The position numbers and the translations under genes were made by a program. From Flectonema sp. DT1601 (Eukaryota > Euglenozoa > Diplonemea > Diplonemida > Diplonemidae), in assembly GCA_964019425.1 (NCBI GenBank), contig OZ025844.1:248001-312000 (forward strand): a DNA stretch of 64,000 nt, given 5' to 3'. A model generated the notes under the pieces. It was not told where the DNA came from, made no database searches, and worked only from the letters and a program-made list of their open reading frames with translations. Shown piece after piece: positions 23,301-37,087 of this stretch (the first letter of the stretch is position 1; each line of letters begins with the position of its first letter).

Positions 23301-26300
23301 TGAGTCCAAACTGACGAGAGATCTCCTGAGCGATGGCTGTCATGTCAACGCTGTCGAGGGAGAGGTCCACAAGATTAGTATCCCCGCTAACAGATCCACA
23401 CTTTCCGTACTTTGAAAGGATTGTTGATATTTTATCATCGCAGTTTTCTTTGGTCCACATCGGAGTGTTATTTTTATTTTGTTTTGATCCCTTCCTTGGT
23501 GATCCACTTCCATTCTGCATTACTGATTGCCCAGCAACCTTAACAGATGCACCAGCTTTAACAATTTCACTAGCGAGGTCAACAACGGTGGTTGCTTCCA
23601 TTACCATCATTGGTGATGATCTGATGTTGAACTTCTTTCCTAATTCTTGTGAAATGCTCGTCATGTCAACAGAGTCTAGTGATAAAGATACTAATTCAGT
23701 ATTCGGTACTATTGTTTCTCCAGCTTTATTATAACCAGCTAGAATAGTCATCACTTGAGACAGAGCATCCGATTGAGACAACGGAAGTGATTTTGTTGGC
23801 TGACTACGTGATGACGGTTTCGAGGATCTCGCTGGGGATGATTGTCGTTTTTTTGGAGTTGCCTTCGAGCCTACTCCAGACTTCGCAACTTCTGCGGTGA
23901 TAGAATCAGCGAGTTCCTTAACAGTATCAGATTCCATGACTAGCATAGTACTGGCTTTAATACCAAATGATCTGCTGATGTCTTGTGCTGCTGCTGTCAT
24001 GTCAACAGAGTCCAATCCGAGAGTTACGAGTCTCGTGTCTAAAGTGACAGCATCACCAGACTTTATAACTTTTTTCATCAACCCGATCAGTTTTTGTGAA
24101 ATCTCTTCAACGGAAACTGTTGTTTGGTTTACTGTTTCAGTTGGTTCTTCCTCTTCAGAGTAGTCAGAATCGATATCAGGAAGTGGTTTAATAATATCAC
24201 TAAAGTAATTATTACTCCAAGGGTTATCAATCATAAAATCTCTTAGATTTCCCCATTTAAATCCACAAACACACTGAACTGGATTAGAACTGTTTGGTTT
24301 ACTGAAAACAGTGTCGAGAGCACCCCAACCAATTGGTGGAGTGAGGGGACTCCAAACAGTGTTAACCCCGTCGTTTTCGTCCATAAATGCAGCCATACCA
24401 TGACCACCCCATGGTCCCCATTGAATGGAATGACATGTAATTCCTTGAGCAGTTTGTAGCTGACGAGCAATGCTATCTAAGAAAGAGTTTGCTGTTCCGT
24501 AACTAACTTGTCCAACATTTCCCATCAGAGAGGTGACACTTGAGAACAACATAAACATCTGTGGGTGAATACCCTGAGAGATTAATACCTTTAACATGTG
24601 CAATAGACCTCCAACTTTTGGAGTCATTACTTTTGCTATTCTGTCTTCAGTTTGAGACCTTAAGAGACCATCATCAAGAGTACCAGCACAGTGAATAAGA
24701 CCACCTTGTGATAGGCTGGAGGAGTATTGTTTTATTATACTTTCTGCTTGCTTTGAATTAGAAACATCACAACACTGAATTGATACTTCACTACTAAAGT
24801 GATCAGCAGCAGTTCTTAAAGCTTTGTAGAGGCCCGCGTTGCTTTCAGTGATTTTACCAGATCGTGAGAGAAGAATTATCTTTTTACATCCTCTTCTGAT
24901 TAGCCACTCTGACAATTGAAGTCCCAGAGCACCCGTACCGCCAGTTATAATGATCGGACCAGTAGGAGGAGTAAATTTATAGTTTTGAGGTTTCTTCTTT
25001 GATTCAATCACCCGCTCAACGCGTCTACCCAGCGCACCCAGACGAACATTGTCAATTCCGAAGTTTTCAGCTCTAATTTCATTTATAACAAGACGAGTTA
25101 TGTTTGGATTTAGTACCTCATCGATATCACAACAGTGAAGTCGAGGACCATTTGTTAACTCAAGTCTGGCACTCTTAACAAATCCCCACAGTGCTGCCTG
25201 ACATGCGAGAGGGATGTCTAAACCATCTGAAGTCGGCTTTTCATTAAAGACACCTCGAGTTAGTATTAACATCCTATCAGTTCTTTTTAGTCTTTGAGCT
25301 ACTTGTAGTACTCTCAGTAAGGCGGCAGTTGTTTGAACGTAGTCTTCACAATGACCACCAGTGGAGTAGATAACGGCATCCCATCTCTGACGTTCTTCCA
25401 TTGCTGCAGTTAGTCGCTGTTGAGATAGCTCAGCGGGGTGTGCTGCCTGAACTTTTGAAACGGCGCAGTTTGTCTTTCGTAATTCATTTATCAAATCTGT
25501 TTGATTCTTTGAACTATCTGAGATGATTAGAACGCTGCGAAGTTCGATTCCGCCACGACCGAGGTCTTGTTGTTTCCATTCCGTGGTGAAAACTACATCT
25601 GTCGGGTCCTTAGAACGAAGTTGTGCTTCACGTTGACGTTTTGTTGGTTCGATATCAAGCCAGGCCTCGGAACCTGCAAAGGCAGTTGGGGGAAGTCTTA
25701 TCCGAAGACCACTCGGGCAGAGTGTATTCCAATCAATAGGAATTCCAGCATTATGTAACGCTCCAACAGTAGCAGCCATTAACTCTGCTTCATCTCTACC
25801 TGCCTTTAGCGTTGAAACTACTGCAACTGGTTTCGTGTGTGTTGCTACGATGCTGTTAATTTGAACAGTTAAATGAGGTTGTGGTCCTAATTCTAAGAAG
25901 ACGTTAGTGTTGAGACTCAAAGCAGTTTGAACTCCATTCATAAAACGAACACTTCCTCTTGCGTGATTGACCCAGTAGTCAGCATCTGGGAGGGATGTTT
26001 GTTGTTTACCAGTAACGTTAGAAATTACAGTAATTCCCTCCCGAGGTGGCTTTGCTTTGATACGACCAGCAACTTCTCTGAGCTTTGGTAAAGCGTCTTC
26101 AATTTGACAGCTGTGAAACCCATGAGAGACAGCGAGCTGTCTAACTTTCTTGTTTTGAGATTTCAATATTCCAATCGCTTCCTTCATGTCTACCATGGGA
26201 CCAGATATTACACACGAGCCTGGAGCGTTAATCGCTGCAATCGAAACCTTTGGAACAGTCGTCAAAACTCTTCTCAATTCTGATTCATCAGATCTCACAG

Positions 26301-29300
26301 CAGCCATAGCACCCTGACCAGCAGGAATACTATGCATTGCACGACCTCTTCCTGATGCTAGTGTTAACCCTTCTTCTAAAGTATAAATACCTGATACAAT
26401 ACAAGCTGTTATTTCACCTAAACTATGACCCATTACAACTGAGGGAGTCACTTTCAGTTCGTCTTCAACGAGTTTTGCTAAACTGTACTCAATTGATAGC
26501 AGTGCTGGTTGAAGGAATCCCGCGTCTGACATCGCCTTCTCACATCCTTCTGTACTTCCGAACAAAGTATTTAAAAGTGATTTATTCTTCGATAAAAGAT
26601 TCTTTTGACGAAGAAGTCTATCGCACTCGTCCATCGCAGAGTGGAATGCTGGACTGGTTTCATACAACCCTCGACCCATACCAACTGACTGAGATCCTTG
26701 GCCAGTAAATACGAATGCTAGTTTTGGATTCGATGACACGACTTGTCCGACAGGTGTTAAGTCACTTGAGGATTCTTCAGTAAATGAAACCATTCTTTTA
26801 ATTAACTCCGACATGTCTGCAGCAACAATTGAGACTCTGTGAGGACGTTCTCTACCTCCGTGGTATCTGTGGAGAGCTGCTGTTTTTGCAAAATCTGCCA
26901 CCACCGAAGTCCCCAATCTGTGACATTCCTCAGCAACAGGAATCCATCTGCTGACAGTTTTTCTTAAAGACTCAACAGAATGAGATGATATTGGAACAAT
27001 ACATCTACCTGATGATTTTATTGATGTTTTATCAACATCTGTCTTTGAGTGTTGACGGAGGACGCAATGACCATTCGTTCCACCAAAACCAAAACCAGAA
27101 ACTCCAACAACTGGTCGGTTTCCTGAAGCAGGCTTTGGAAGATCTCTGACTCCTAAACTGGTACCTGCTACTTCAATATTAGTGGCCTCGAATCTAATGT
27201 GTTGATTTGGTTTACTAAAATGAAGTGATGGAGGAATCTTACCATTCTCAAGTATCAAACAAGCTTTAATGATGCTCGCTATTGCTGCAGCACACTCTAA
27301 GTGACCAATGCAGGACTTCACACTTCCAACAAGAAGTGGATTCCCTTTAGGACGAGGGTTGTCTTTCGGGTTTCCAAGAACCCTACCGAGAGCTGCCATT
27401 TCAATTGGATCTCCTAAGTGAGTACCAGTCCCGTGAGCTTCAACGTAAACAACATCTGAAGTTGAAACCCCAGCCTGAGAATAAGCCTGTCGAAGTAGTG
27501 CTTCTTGAGCTGCTGGGTTTGGAGCTGTGAGTCCATTTGATCGAGCGTCTTGATTACTTGCTGTTCCGATGACTTCTGCGTAAATATGATCTCCAGCATT
27601 AACTGCATCACTCGCAAGACGGAGAAGAATACATCCAACTCCCTCTCCTCTGACGTATCCGTCAGCAGTGTCATCTCCAAACTTACATTTAAATGATGGA
27701 GAGAGCATACCAGCTGTTTGAAAACAGTCTGACCAAGTCTCAACAAGTTGAATGTTTGCACCACAAACTAAAGCCATAGAACACTGACCAGTCTGTAGAG
27801 ATCTGTAAGCAATATCTAACGCAGTGAGTGTACTACTGCAAGCAGTGTCCATTGACACTGATGGTCCACTCAAATCCAATAAATAAGAAATCCTATTCGC
27901 AGCTATACTCAAATGCCAACTAGTTCCACTGTACGGAAGTGGATCCATATTCCCTTTCTCTACTTCTCTCATACAAAGAGATCCGTACTCGACGTTACTG
28001 ACACCAACAAAAACACCAACACGTCTATCGGTTAGTTCTTCGACACATATTCCTGTTTGATTGTTTGTTATTAAGTTCCTCATGTGTTACTGTTTATGAT
28101 ATTCTGATCAACATTAACTACAATAAGATAATTACATACCGGCGTCTTCGAATGCTTCGACAGCAACCTGAAGTAACAACCTCTGCTGTGGGTCCATACA
28201 ATCAGCTTCAATACCACTGATACCGAAGGCTTCGCGATCGAAGTTTTTAATTGTTTCAGTTGAGAGATAGCCAGAAGGCTTTCCATTAGATGGACGATCA
28301 CCAGGTGGTGGAACAATACAGTCCAGTTCATTTTTAAGATTAGTCCAGAATTGAGAAGGAGTGTCAGCATTACCAGGAAATCGACAACCCATTCCAATAA
28401 CAGCCAACGGTCCTGATGACGTTTCTCTCATTGAAGGAGATGACTGAATGTTATTATCGTCTTCTAAGTTGTCTGAGAATGTTAAATGATTCATCAAATG
28501 ATCAGCAACACTTTCTAAAGTAACACATTCATATATAAAGGCTGGAGACAGATCTTCTAAACCCGTCACATCGATCACTTGCTGAGTCATATCAACAACG
28601 TGAAGAGATGTCAATCCCAACTCAACAACTGGAGCAGTGATGTCAATGTCGATGTCTTCATCCTCAAGAAGATCCCGAGTGAGTTCCACAACCTTCTTAC
28701 GCATTATCTCTAGACGTTCTTTTGCTGCAGTTCCTTGTAGAAATTGTACGAAGGGGGTCGCATTCGGATCGATATTTGATTTTATAGTTTTGGTCTCTCC
28801 CTTTGAAGATCTTTTGAGAGAGTCAATTTGATTAAGTTTATCAGCCAAGTCTTCAATAAGTCTTTCACCAACAGCTTGAAGAGTAACACATTCATAAACA
28901 AGTGTCGGTGATAAATCTTCGATGCCGGATGCTTCACCTAATTGAACCGTCAAATCAACGACGTGCATTGAAGTCAGTCCAATATCAACAACTGGAGCAG
29001 TTGGGTCGATGTCGTCATCATCGTCATCTTCGTCTCGTAGCTCTACTGTAATTTCAACTAATTTCTGTTCGATTAACTTCTGTCTCTTCTCTGGTGCTAC
29101 TGCTGCCAATTCTCTCACAAGCATTGGAAGGTTTTGATCAATTTCTACTACAGACTCAACCTTCGAACTTTGTTCTGCAGCCTCAACGAACTCAGAGCAG
29201 ATCGGATGAGGACCAAGTTGACGGCGTTGCTTTCCGTAGCGTTGCCAGTCTGCAGGGAAGACACCCGCGTGGTATAGTGATGTTTTACCTGAGCTGGCTT

Positions 29301-32300
29301 CCATGCAGAGAGAGCCAAGAGTGTTCATGCCACCTTCTAAAGGTACGAATTCCATTCCTAATCCTTTCCAGTAAGTTTCAAAACCAGATCCAAAACGTGA
29401 AGCCATTCCTGCATCAGCCCAAGTACCCCACGATACTGATAGTGCTGGAAGGCCTGCTTTCTTTCTAGCGAGTACTAGACCGTCCTGAAAGGAATTGGCT
29501 GCAGAGTAGTGGGTTAGCTCTCTGTAACCTAACATTCCGTAGATGGATGAAAACAACACAAAGTGATCCAAATTGAGATCCTTTGAAGCGATGTGAAGAT
29601 TAACAGATCCGTCAACTTTTGGTACCAAAACTTTCTCAAAACGATCCCACGTCTGGTCTTCGATTCTGCCGTCATCAACCACACCAGCTAAGTGGAATAT
29701 TCCTTTTATCTCTGGAAGTGTTGAATCAGATTTTATCGATTCGATAAAATCACTCGTAGCTTCAGCTTTCGACATGTCAGCAGCAGCAATTCGAATTGTT
29801 GCGTCAAAACTCTTTTCTAACTCCTGAAGCTCAGATGCCACATCGTGTTCGGGTTGACGTCTGCTTACCAAAACGAGATTACGAGCACCCCAAGAGGATA
29901 TCATTTTCTTTGTTAGTTGTCTTCCTAAACCACCAAGACCACCAGTGATAATGTACGTTGCATTAGACTTCAGTTTAATCTCCTGATTTACGAGAGAATG
30001 CTTTTGAAGTCTGGGAACATAACGACGTCTGGCTCTCCAGGCTGACTCTCCTTTAGATGATCCTCCGTCAGGTGCGAGAATCTCTTTACATATTATGGAA
30101 GCGCACTCTTTGATGTCATTGTCTGCAGGACAGAGATCGACTATTCGACATCTTATTGATGGTCTCTCTGCTGGGATCACTCTCGCTATCCCCCACAAGG
30201 CTTGTTGAACTGCATATGTTACTTGACAAGGTTGAGGAACATCTCTGATACTAACTTCAGCACCACGAGTTACAATCCAAAGATTAATAACAGAATTAGA
30301 ACCCCTTCCAATAATTGATTGAAGTATTCTAAGTAACGATTGTAATAAATTGTGAACTGATTCAGTTGTGGATTGGTCGATGGTGTCGTGACAGTGGTCA
30401 AGTGGCCACATAAAAACAATACCTTCCGTAGTCTTACTAACAACATGTGAAAATGATTCCGTACCAACAGAAAGTGTTGATACAGATGAAGCTCCAGAGT
30501 CAGTCAGCATCGCAGACAGAGAGCTTCCAATACTACTGCTGTCGTTACATATTATCCACTGTCCTGTTATGGTAGTTGTTGATTTCTGAAGTGGTTCCGT
30601 CTTCCAAATCAGTTCGAAAGTATCATCTGGTAAGACTGCTGCTTGTGGTTGTTGTGGTAATGGTGGTGGTGGTGTTGTTGTTAGTTTTCCCTTACTTTTC
30701 TGTTCTCGCTTCTCGGCTTCTCTGCGTTTTAATTCCGCCTTCGCAACTTTTCCAGTTCCAGTTAACGGCATGCTGTCGAGGATCTCAACTTCTCTCGGAA
30801 CTTTGTAGTCGGCCAAGAATCGAGTACAGTGTCTTCGCAGCATCGCAGAAGTGAGAGTGCTGCCAGAGTGAAGTTCAACAACTGCTTTAACTACCTCCCC
30901 GAGTAGGGCATTTGGGATTCCGTAGACACCAACGTACTTAACTCCTTCATTATCAGCAAGGACGCGTTCTACTTCAACTGAGTAGACATTTTCAGATCCG
31001 GTTAATATCATGTCTTTCTTCCTATCACAAACAGTAATATAATTATGTGATCCAATCATCGCTAAGTCTCCTGTCTTAAACCAATCTCCTTCAAATGCTT
31101 CAGCAGTAGCTTCAGGTTTATTATGATAACATTTAAAGACGGTGGGTCCTCGAATTTGAACTTCTCCAATCTCTCCAGAGAGCGGTGTTGCGAGTGTGCC
31201 ATCATCTTTCACGACGCGCAGTTCGAATCCGGGGAGACCAAATTTTTTACCTGAAGTGCAGACCAAGTCAACCTGTTCAGAGGCTGGTAATTTTCTGACA
31301 TCTGCGTCGTTAAGTAAAGACATTGAGATCTTACCACAGCACTCAGTCATTCCGTAGGATTGAAAGATTTCGCATCCAAATACAGCAATCGCTCGCAAGG
31401 TAGTTTCTCTATTGAGTGGAGCCCCACCACAAGATAGAAGTTGTAGGCTGCCTAAGTTTCTTTTTTCAACACCTGGATGAGTAAGTAACAATGTTGCCAT
31501 TGTCGAAGCTACATTAGTAACAGTTATCTGATGATCTTCAATCGCTTGTAGTGCACTAGCTGCTGAAAACACTGGTATGAAAGCATGAGTACCCAACACC
31601 CAAGTTATTGAGAACATTCCGTAGGCATCAACTAAATGAAATATTGGAGCAATGTGACCCCAAACATCACCTGGATGGTGTCTGTGATCTATCATACAAC
31701 CAAGAGCGTGAAGAACAACAACCTTTTGAGATAATATCACACCTTTTGGTCTTCCTGTTGTTCCTGAAGTGTAGTACATTTCACAACCCTCATCACAATT
31801 AATACTCTCAGGATGGAACTCATCAGGTGAGAATGGAAGTGAACCAGCAATGGTAACACCAGTAGCTATTTCTTCAAAGTTATGATTGTGAACAAATTGA
31901 ACTCTTGAAGTAACAGTTGAGGAAGGGACGTCACCAATCCATAGTAGTCCTTTTACACTTTTCTTTATTGATTGATTTATAGCATCGATTATTAAAGGAG
32001 CGAATTGAGAACTTATTACTATCCAAACAGGTTCTGAGTCATCCAAAACGTAAGCCAGCTCACCTGCAGCAAGTCTTTGATTGAGATTCAATACCGTACC
32101 TCTCGCACCTCCAGCAATAGCGTAGTGTGATTCCATACACTGATAGATGTTTGGTGATAGTATTCCAACTCTTTCTCCTTTTTGTACCTTCGCAACTTGG
32201 ATCAGGTAGTTGGCGACACAACAAACCCTGTTGTAAAACTTTGAATAATTAGCCTTCACCTGTCCCTGAACGTAGGCCGTGTGAGTTGGCGCATTCTTCT

Positions 32301-35061
32301 TCGCGTGAACGAGGATATCCCAAATATCGTATTTGTTACTCTTCAGTCTTTTCTCAAGCTCAGATTCAGCGAATGCAGTACTGTACTCTCGAACAACAGG
32401 AGCATAGAAATCACCTGGTCGAGTGCTCGCATGTACGAGACGCTGAACTTTACTCAAAGTCACATTTTTATTAGAAGTTTGTTTTGCTACTTGCTGAAGA
32501 GTTATTATCGAAGACAGTTCGAGAGCTTTCCCTGGCAGTACTTCCACAAGTGATGAGAAGTGTACCTCACAAGCAGCACAGATTTCAACAACGACTGGGC
32601 CTTCTCCAGAAGACGTAGTTTTTACAGCCCACGATAAGGCTTCATTTAATTTTTGTGATTTCTCAACCAATCGACCTTGAATACCGAAACTTTGAGCTGC
32701 CTCAATAGCACTAAAAGCAGGTACTTTAACATAACTCGGTGACTCACGACCAGTTACTTTAAAGAAAGTACCAAGTGAATCAAGATTACCATCGTGAATA
32801 ACAACAACAATTATAGGAAGTTGATGTAATGCTGCTACAGACAAGGCAGCCAACGAATATAAATAACCCTCACTAACAATACAAACAACTGGAGTCAAAC
32901 CAGAGTCGGAAAGAGAAGCTTTTCCAACTGCTGCAGGTAGTGCTGCAGCCATTTCAGTAGTTGTTATCAGTTTTTTGTTTGTAACTCGCAGCTGTTCAAG
33001 TCCGATGATTGATGCGGTTCCACCATCAAGACAGTAAGAAGTGTTGTCAGAAACAATATTTTGAATACTTTTTATTATCGAGTGAGGTGTTGGTTGTTTG
33101 GTACTCGAGTCCGATAGGAATAAATTAAACTGCTTGTGGGCTTCTCTAACAACAGCAGCAGCAGCAGATTGAAGTGGATCGACAGTTCGCAACTCAGCCA
33201 TCAAATGAGATAAGAACTCACTAACTGAATTGTTAATAATTACAACACAATCTGGTTCAGTAGAAGTGACAGGAGCAGTACTACTTCCAATCACAAGTAG
33301 AACAACACATCTGTTGTTTATTGACTGCAATTGTGGTGGTGCAATTCCACCAGCACCCCAGAGCCAGTTCCCATGGCTTTCACTGACTGTTCCCTTAGAT
33401 GAGCCATCAGTTGTTACAATAAGGTCGAGCTTATCCACCACGTTGTTTATTATTTTAATATCATCCATCGAATACTCTCCGCTGATGTGAAGTCTTGACT
33501 TTCCAGGTGTCGCTGATTGAACTGCCTGAATCAGTTTCTTTGATCTTCTGACGAGTACATCCATTGATAACTGCGGTTTTGGAGTTACAGAAGGTTTGAT
33601 TTCCAGAGGAGGAACATCCTCTGTTGACCAATTATTAACATCTAATGAAATAATAACTGTTCCTGTTGAATCCTGAACACAAGTCTTAACAGCGTGAGAG
33701 AGTGCTGCATGGATGTGATTGTTGTTACTGATCTTCAAAATTTGTTTCACAGATGACATCACCACATCACCGTCGTTTATATCAGATAAAATAATATAAA
33801 CAATCGGGACGTCACGTAGTTCTGTTGGTATTAATTTATTAAACGAAATTACTGCTGACGGTGACTCCACAGATGCAGAACCAAGTGCCGCATAAGTAGC
33901 ACTTTGTTCAGATGGCATCACAACGATTCCTCTGTGGGTGATGGTGGATGCGGTGAAGATGTGATTTATGCCGGTTGAGTTTAAACTTTTTTGAATATTT
34001 TCAAACAGAGATTTGTAAACAGACTCACACTCAATTACATTGAGGGGTGAGAAAACTGACACTTTCTCCATTCGAGGTTCCCACTCTACTAAATAAGATA
34101 CTTTTTCATTCACGATTTCTTTTAAACCTTTACCACTATTACACTTTATATACTTTAAGGATACAGCACTTGCTATGTTCTCCAACATCATATTTTCTCT
34201 ATTCACAACGATTGTAACGACGGGAGAACTATTTCTTGACGACATCCCTAATTCGAGTCCCATATTCATAAGCGAACGTTCGCTAACGATGGACACGATA
34301 GGAGATTTTAAGGAGGAATGAGAGCATCCAACAGCTGCACCAGAAGCGGAGAACGTTTCAATAAAATTAATAAAGTGATTACACTCCTGGACAGCATAAC
34401 TTACTTCAGGACTGTTGGATATGACGCAGACAGAACTAATTGTTGTAATGGCTGATACCAAATCTCTCAGAGATGAGTTCGTTGGAAAGTTGGTAGTTTT
34501 ACATGGTGAAGTAGGACTGCATTTCAATTGACTAATCGAACATTTCTTGACAGCAGTTTGACTGCAAATCAGATCACATGGGATAACAATTCCAACAGGA
34601 CCCGATTCATGTTTTTGAAGAACTGATTGCACTGTTTCTTGAAACGTTTCCGCTGTTTGGATGTCACAGAAAGATGAAAACTTCGAGGAAACACTTTTAG
34701 AGTAGTGGGCATCTCTCGAGGTTGTGATAATAATAAAAACAGAAGTTGAATTATATAAAATAGAATGACTAATTGAAGCGTCAACAGAGTTCAATTCATT
34801 TTCTGTTATTATCGCACAGCTCGGAAGGTTTGTAAGTCTGCTGCAGGCATCCGCTGCGTAGCCGCTCATTTCATTTCCAGAAGTTCTGCAAACATCCACT
34901 CCAGCTGCTTCCATGGACTCGAACGCTTTCAAACTCTTAAGCGTTGCTCTACCAAAGCAAGTTCGCACTCCGATTTGTCTCATGAAACCTGCCAGTATAG
35001 TAGACAGGGTCATCTGTTTTCCTTCCAGTAGTCGACCTCCATGTTTTTGTAAATCCGACAT
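20377..35061 (-). CDS. Hybrid ThDP-like/adenylation/polyketide synthase with membrane beta-helix C-terminus
   Basis: Four exons: 35061-28140, 28052-20596, 20530-20474 and 20400-20377, about 4,820 codons. Donors are GTATGT or GTATGA, acceptors A-rich CAG; phases agree. Order by residue: two degenerate thiamine-diphosphate-enzyme modules (1-840); acyl-adenylating domain (885-1445; YYTSGTTGRPKGV, SYGMTE, GDWFKTGDLA, GTGKVAK); KR (1480-1957; TGGLGGLGRQL, Ser and Tyr present); two ACPs (Ser in GLTS near 2030 and 2150); KS (2217-2645; Cys in DTACSS, His in EAHGTGT and CIGHLE); AT (2755-3058; GHSLGE, HGFHS, so malonyl-like); KR (3126-3580; LDD, B-type); three ACPs (LDSVDM near 3655, 3770, 3876); then six membrane helices alternating with three left-handed beta-helix domains (3950-4730). 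There is no DH, ER or thioesterase. ATG 35061 follows acceptor CATCTCCATTCAG ending at 35082. It probably makes a short hydroxylated acyl chain; the product is unknown. Confidence 0.9.
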
Positions 35062-35084
35062 TGGTAAAGGGACACTCAAAACTG

Positions 35085-35760
35085 AATGGAGATGAGAATA
35101 TAAAAAATAAAACAAAACAAGCCTACCTCACAATTCATGTCTAATATCCATCACCATACCACCAGAACTAATTGTTGTCAGGTAAACTATTTAAGTGAGA
35201 GAAGTGTTAATGAAATTGTTATCGATACTACGGACCAGCGAGCGAGTTGCCTGAAAAGTAAAGAACCAAAAAAAACTGAACAAACTCAACAACGTAAAGA
35301 CGTATAAAACTTGAACCGCTGTGATACGGACTGTTCACTTGGTTAGTTCAAATTTTAAGGTGTTCTGAGAGACTCCTAAAAGGAGTCACAAAAAACTAAC
35401 AGCGAGAGATTTTATCCCTCTTTACCAATCGTCTCTCACAAAACTAAAACACACAAAAGTGAGAGTAATCAGAAAGACGTTTTAAGTCAAATAGTTCGTT
35501 TGATTACAATCTACAAACCTTCGACTTAATAAAAGAATAACTCCGTTACCCTTTCTCACAAACTAATAAGAAAGAATCGAGAGCAATAAATGAGTATATT
35601 TCATGTTGTTGCCTACCTGTGTAAGGTCGATCAATCAATTCGACATACGAAATGGAAGTAATAAAATAATTACTAATCCTTCGATGTCAGCTCTTCCTAA
35701 CCTATACAAGTAGAATTGTCTAAGGGTTGGATTGTTCACCCACTAACAGGGAACGTGAGT

Positions 35761-35791
<31 letters not shown>

Positions 35792-37087
35792 TTACCCTAC
35801 TGATGGAGAGACCAAAGACCAGCCAGACAATTGATATTTATCCTATCGGTAGTCTCATGCCTCTGAAGAAATGCTAAGAGAATTATGTGAAAAGAAAAAA
35901 AAAGAGGAAAAGGTTTAAAAAAAAAGGATAAAAGCTAGCCGAGAGAGCGCTTTTCACAGTTGACTTTTCAACTGCAAAGATCAAAGCACGAGGATTATTA
36001 TCATTATTATTTTTTTTAAAAGATAGTATGTCAGTAAGTCCAACAGCCACCGAGTACCAATTAAGTAGACGACACAAAGAGAATTAATTAGCTCTTCACA
36101 CCCTTAATACTGCGGTAGTAGATGACCACTTAAATCCTGTAAGGATTATTTTACCAGTTTCGAGATAATAAAGAAGGGGAAAAAAAAAAAAAAAAAAATC
36201 ACAAAATCACTTTTCTACATAAGAGATACTCGCCATGTAGTAGACCTACGAAATGTCTAAATGGGTCATCTTTTCATCTTTTTTTTTTTTTTTTTTTTTT
36301 TCGATAATATTATTAAAGACTTCATTCTTCAACATTTTTGGATGTAATTATTCAGTCTGCTAAGAAATGAGTCGAAGCGTCTCAAATATAAATAAAATTC
36401 AAATTCAAATTCAAATTCAAACTCCTAATCAAAAGCTATCTTCAATACTGTTGTCGCCTCTTATGATAGGCTTCAAAGATGATGTAGTCGACTTTAAACA
36501 CATACTCAGATGCGATTAAAATAATTATATTACAAGGAATATCACAAAAAAACACAATCCTTATAGTTTTGTTAGTAACATCAAAAAAAAAAAAAAAAAA
36601 AAAAGGAAAGGAAAAAGGAAATATTTTGATTAAAACAAGACCAAATTCCAATGGTCCAATGGTAAAAAACAAATAAAAAGATTCCAAACGAACACTAAAC
36701 GGAAAAACAGTAACCGTCAACACATTCACCGGAGTTAGTTACCTTCCCAGAGTACATGTTATGAAATTCTGCATTCATTCCATTTCCGAATGAAAACAAG
36801 AAACATAGAATAAAGCAAGTAATATAAATTAGTTTCAAGCAGGGCAGTTTAATAAAAAAAATTAAAAAAAAAGAATAATAATAATAATAATAATTATAGT
36901 AAGCAACACCTGTTTGAAAATACCTCCTCCTCCTCCATCAGTCTGATTAATGGAAACATTTTTTGTTCAGCATCAGAACATAAAAAGAGTTTGAATCACT
37001 ACTTAGTGAAGATTCAACAAGCTAAAAACTGGTCGAAAAGAACCAGCCGTTGCGTTTTTACGTTTCGTAACATCACATCACTCAATT
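35085..37087. other. 2.0 kb intergenic with simple repeats
   Basis: No coding exon recognised. It contains an AAATTC hexamer repeat at about 36395-36423, an ATA trinucleotide repeat near 36877-36893, a T run near 36280-36301 and A runs near 36180-36198 and 36583-36604. A GTATGT lies near 35642 on the minus strand, a possible 5'UTR donor for the PKS gene. Confidence 0.4.
36395..36423. repeat. AAATTC hexanucleotide microsatellite
   Basis: About four and a half copies of the hexamer AAATTC in tandem between the PKS gene and the methyltransferase-fusion gene. It is too short to say more; length polymorphism is likely. Confidence 0.8.

Noticed and set aside
28053-28139. Break between two PKS genes
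   Set aside because: GTATGT to ATCAAACAG removes 87 bp and restores the ketosynthase block EDAG-ICVEEL-GVFVG, so it is one gene.
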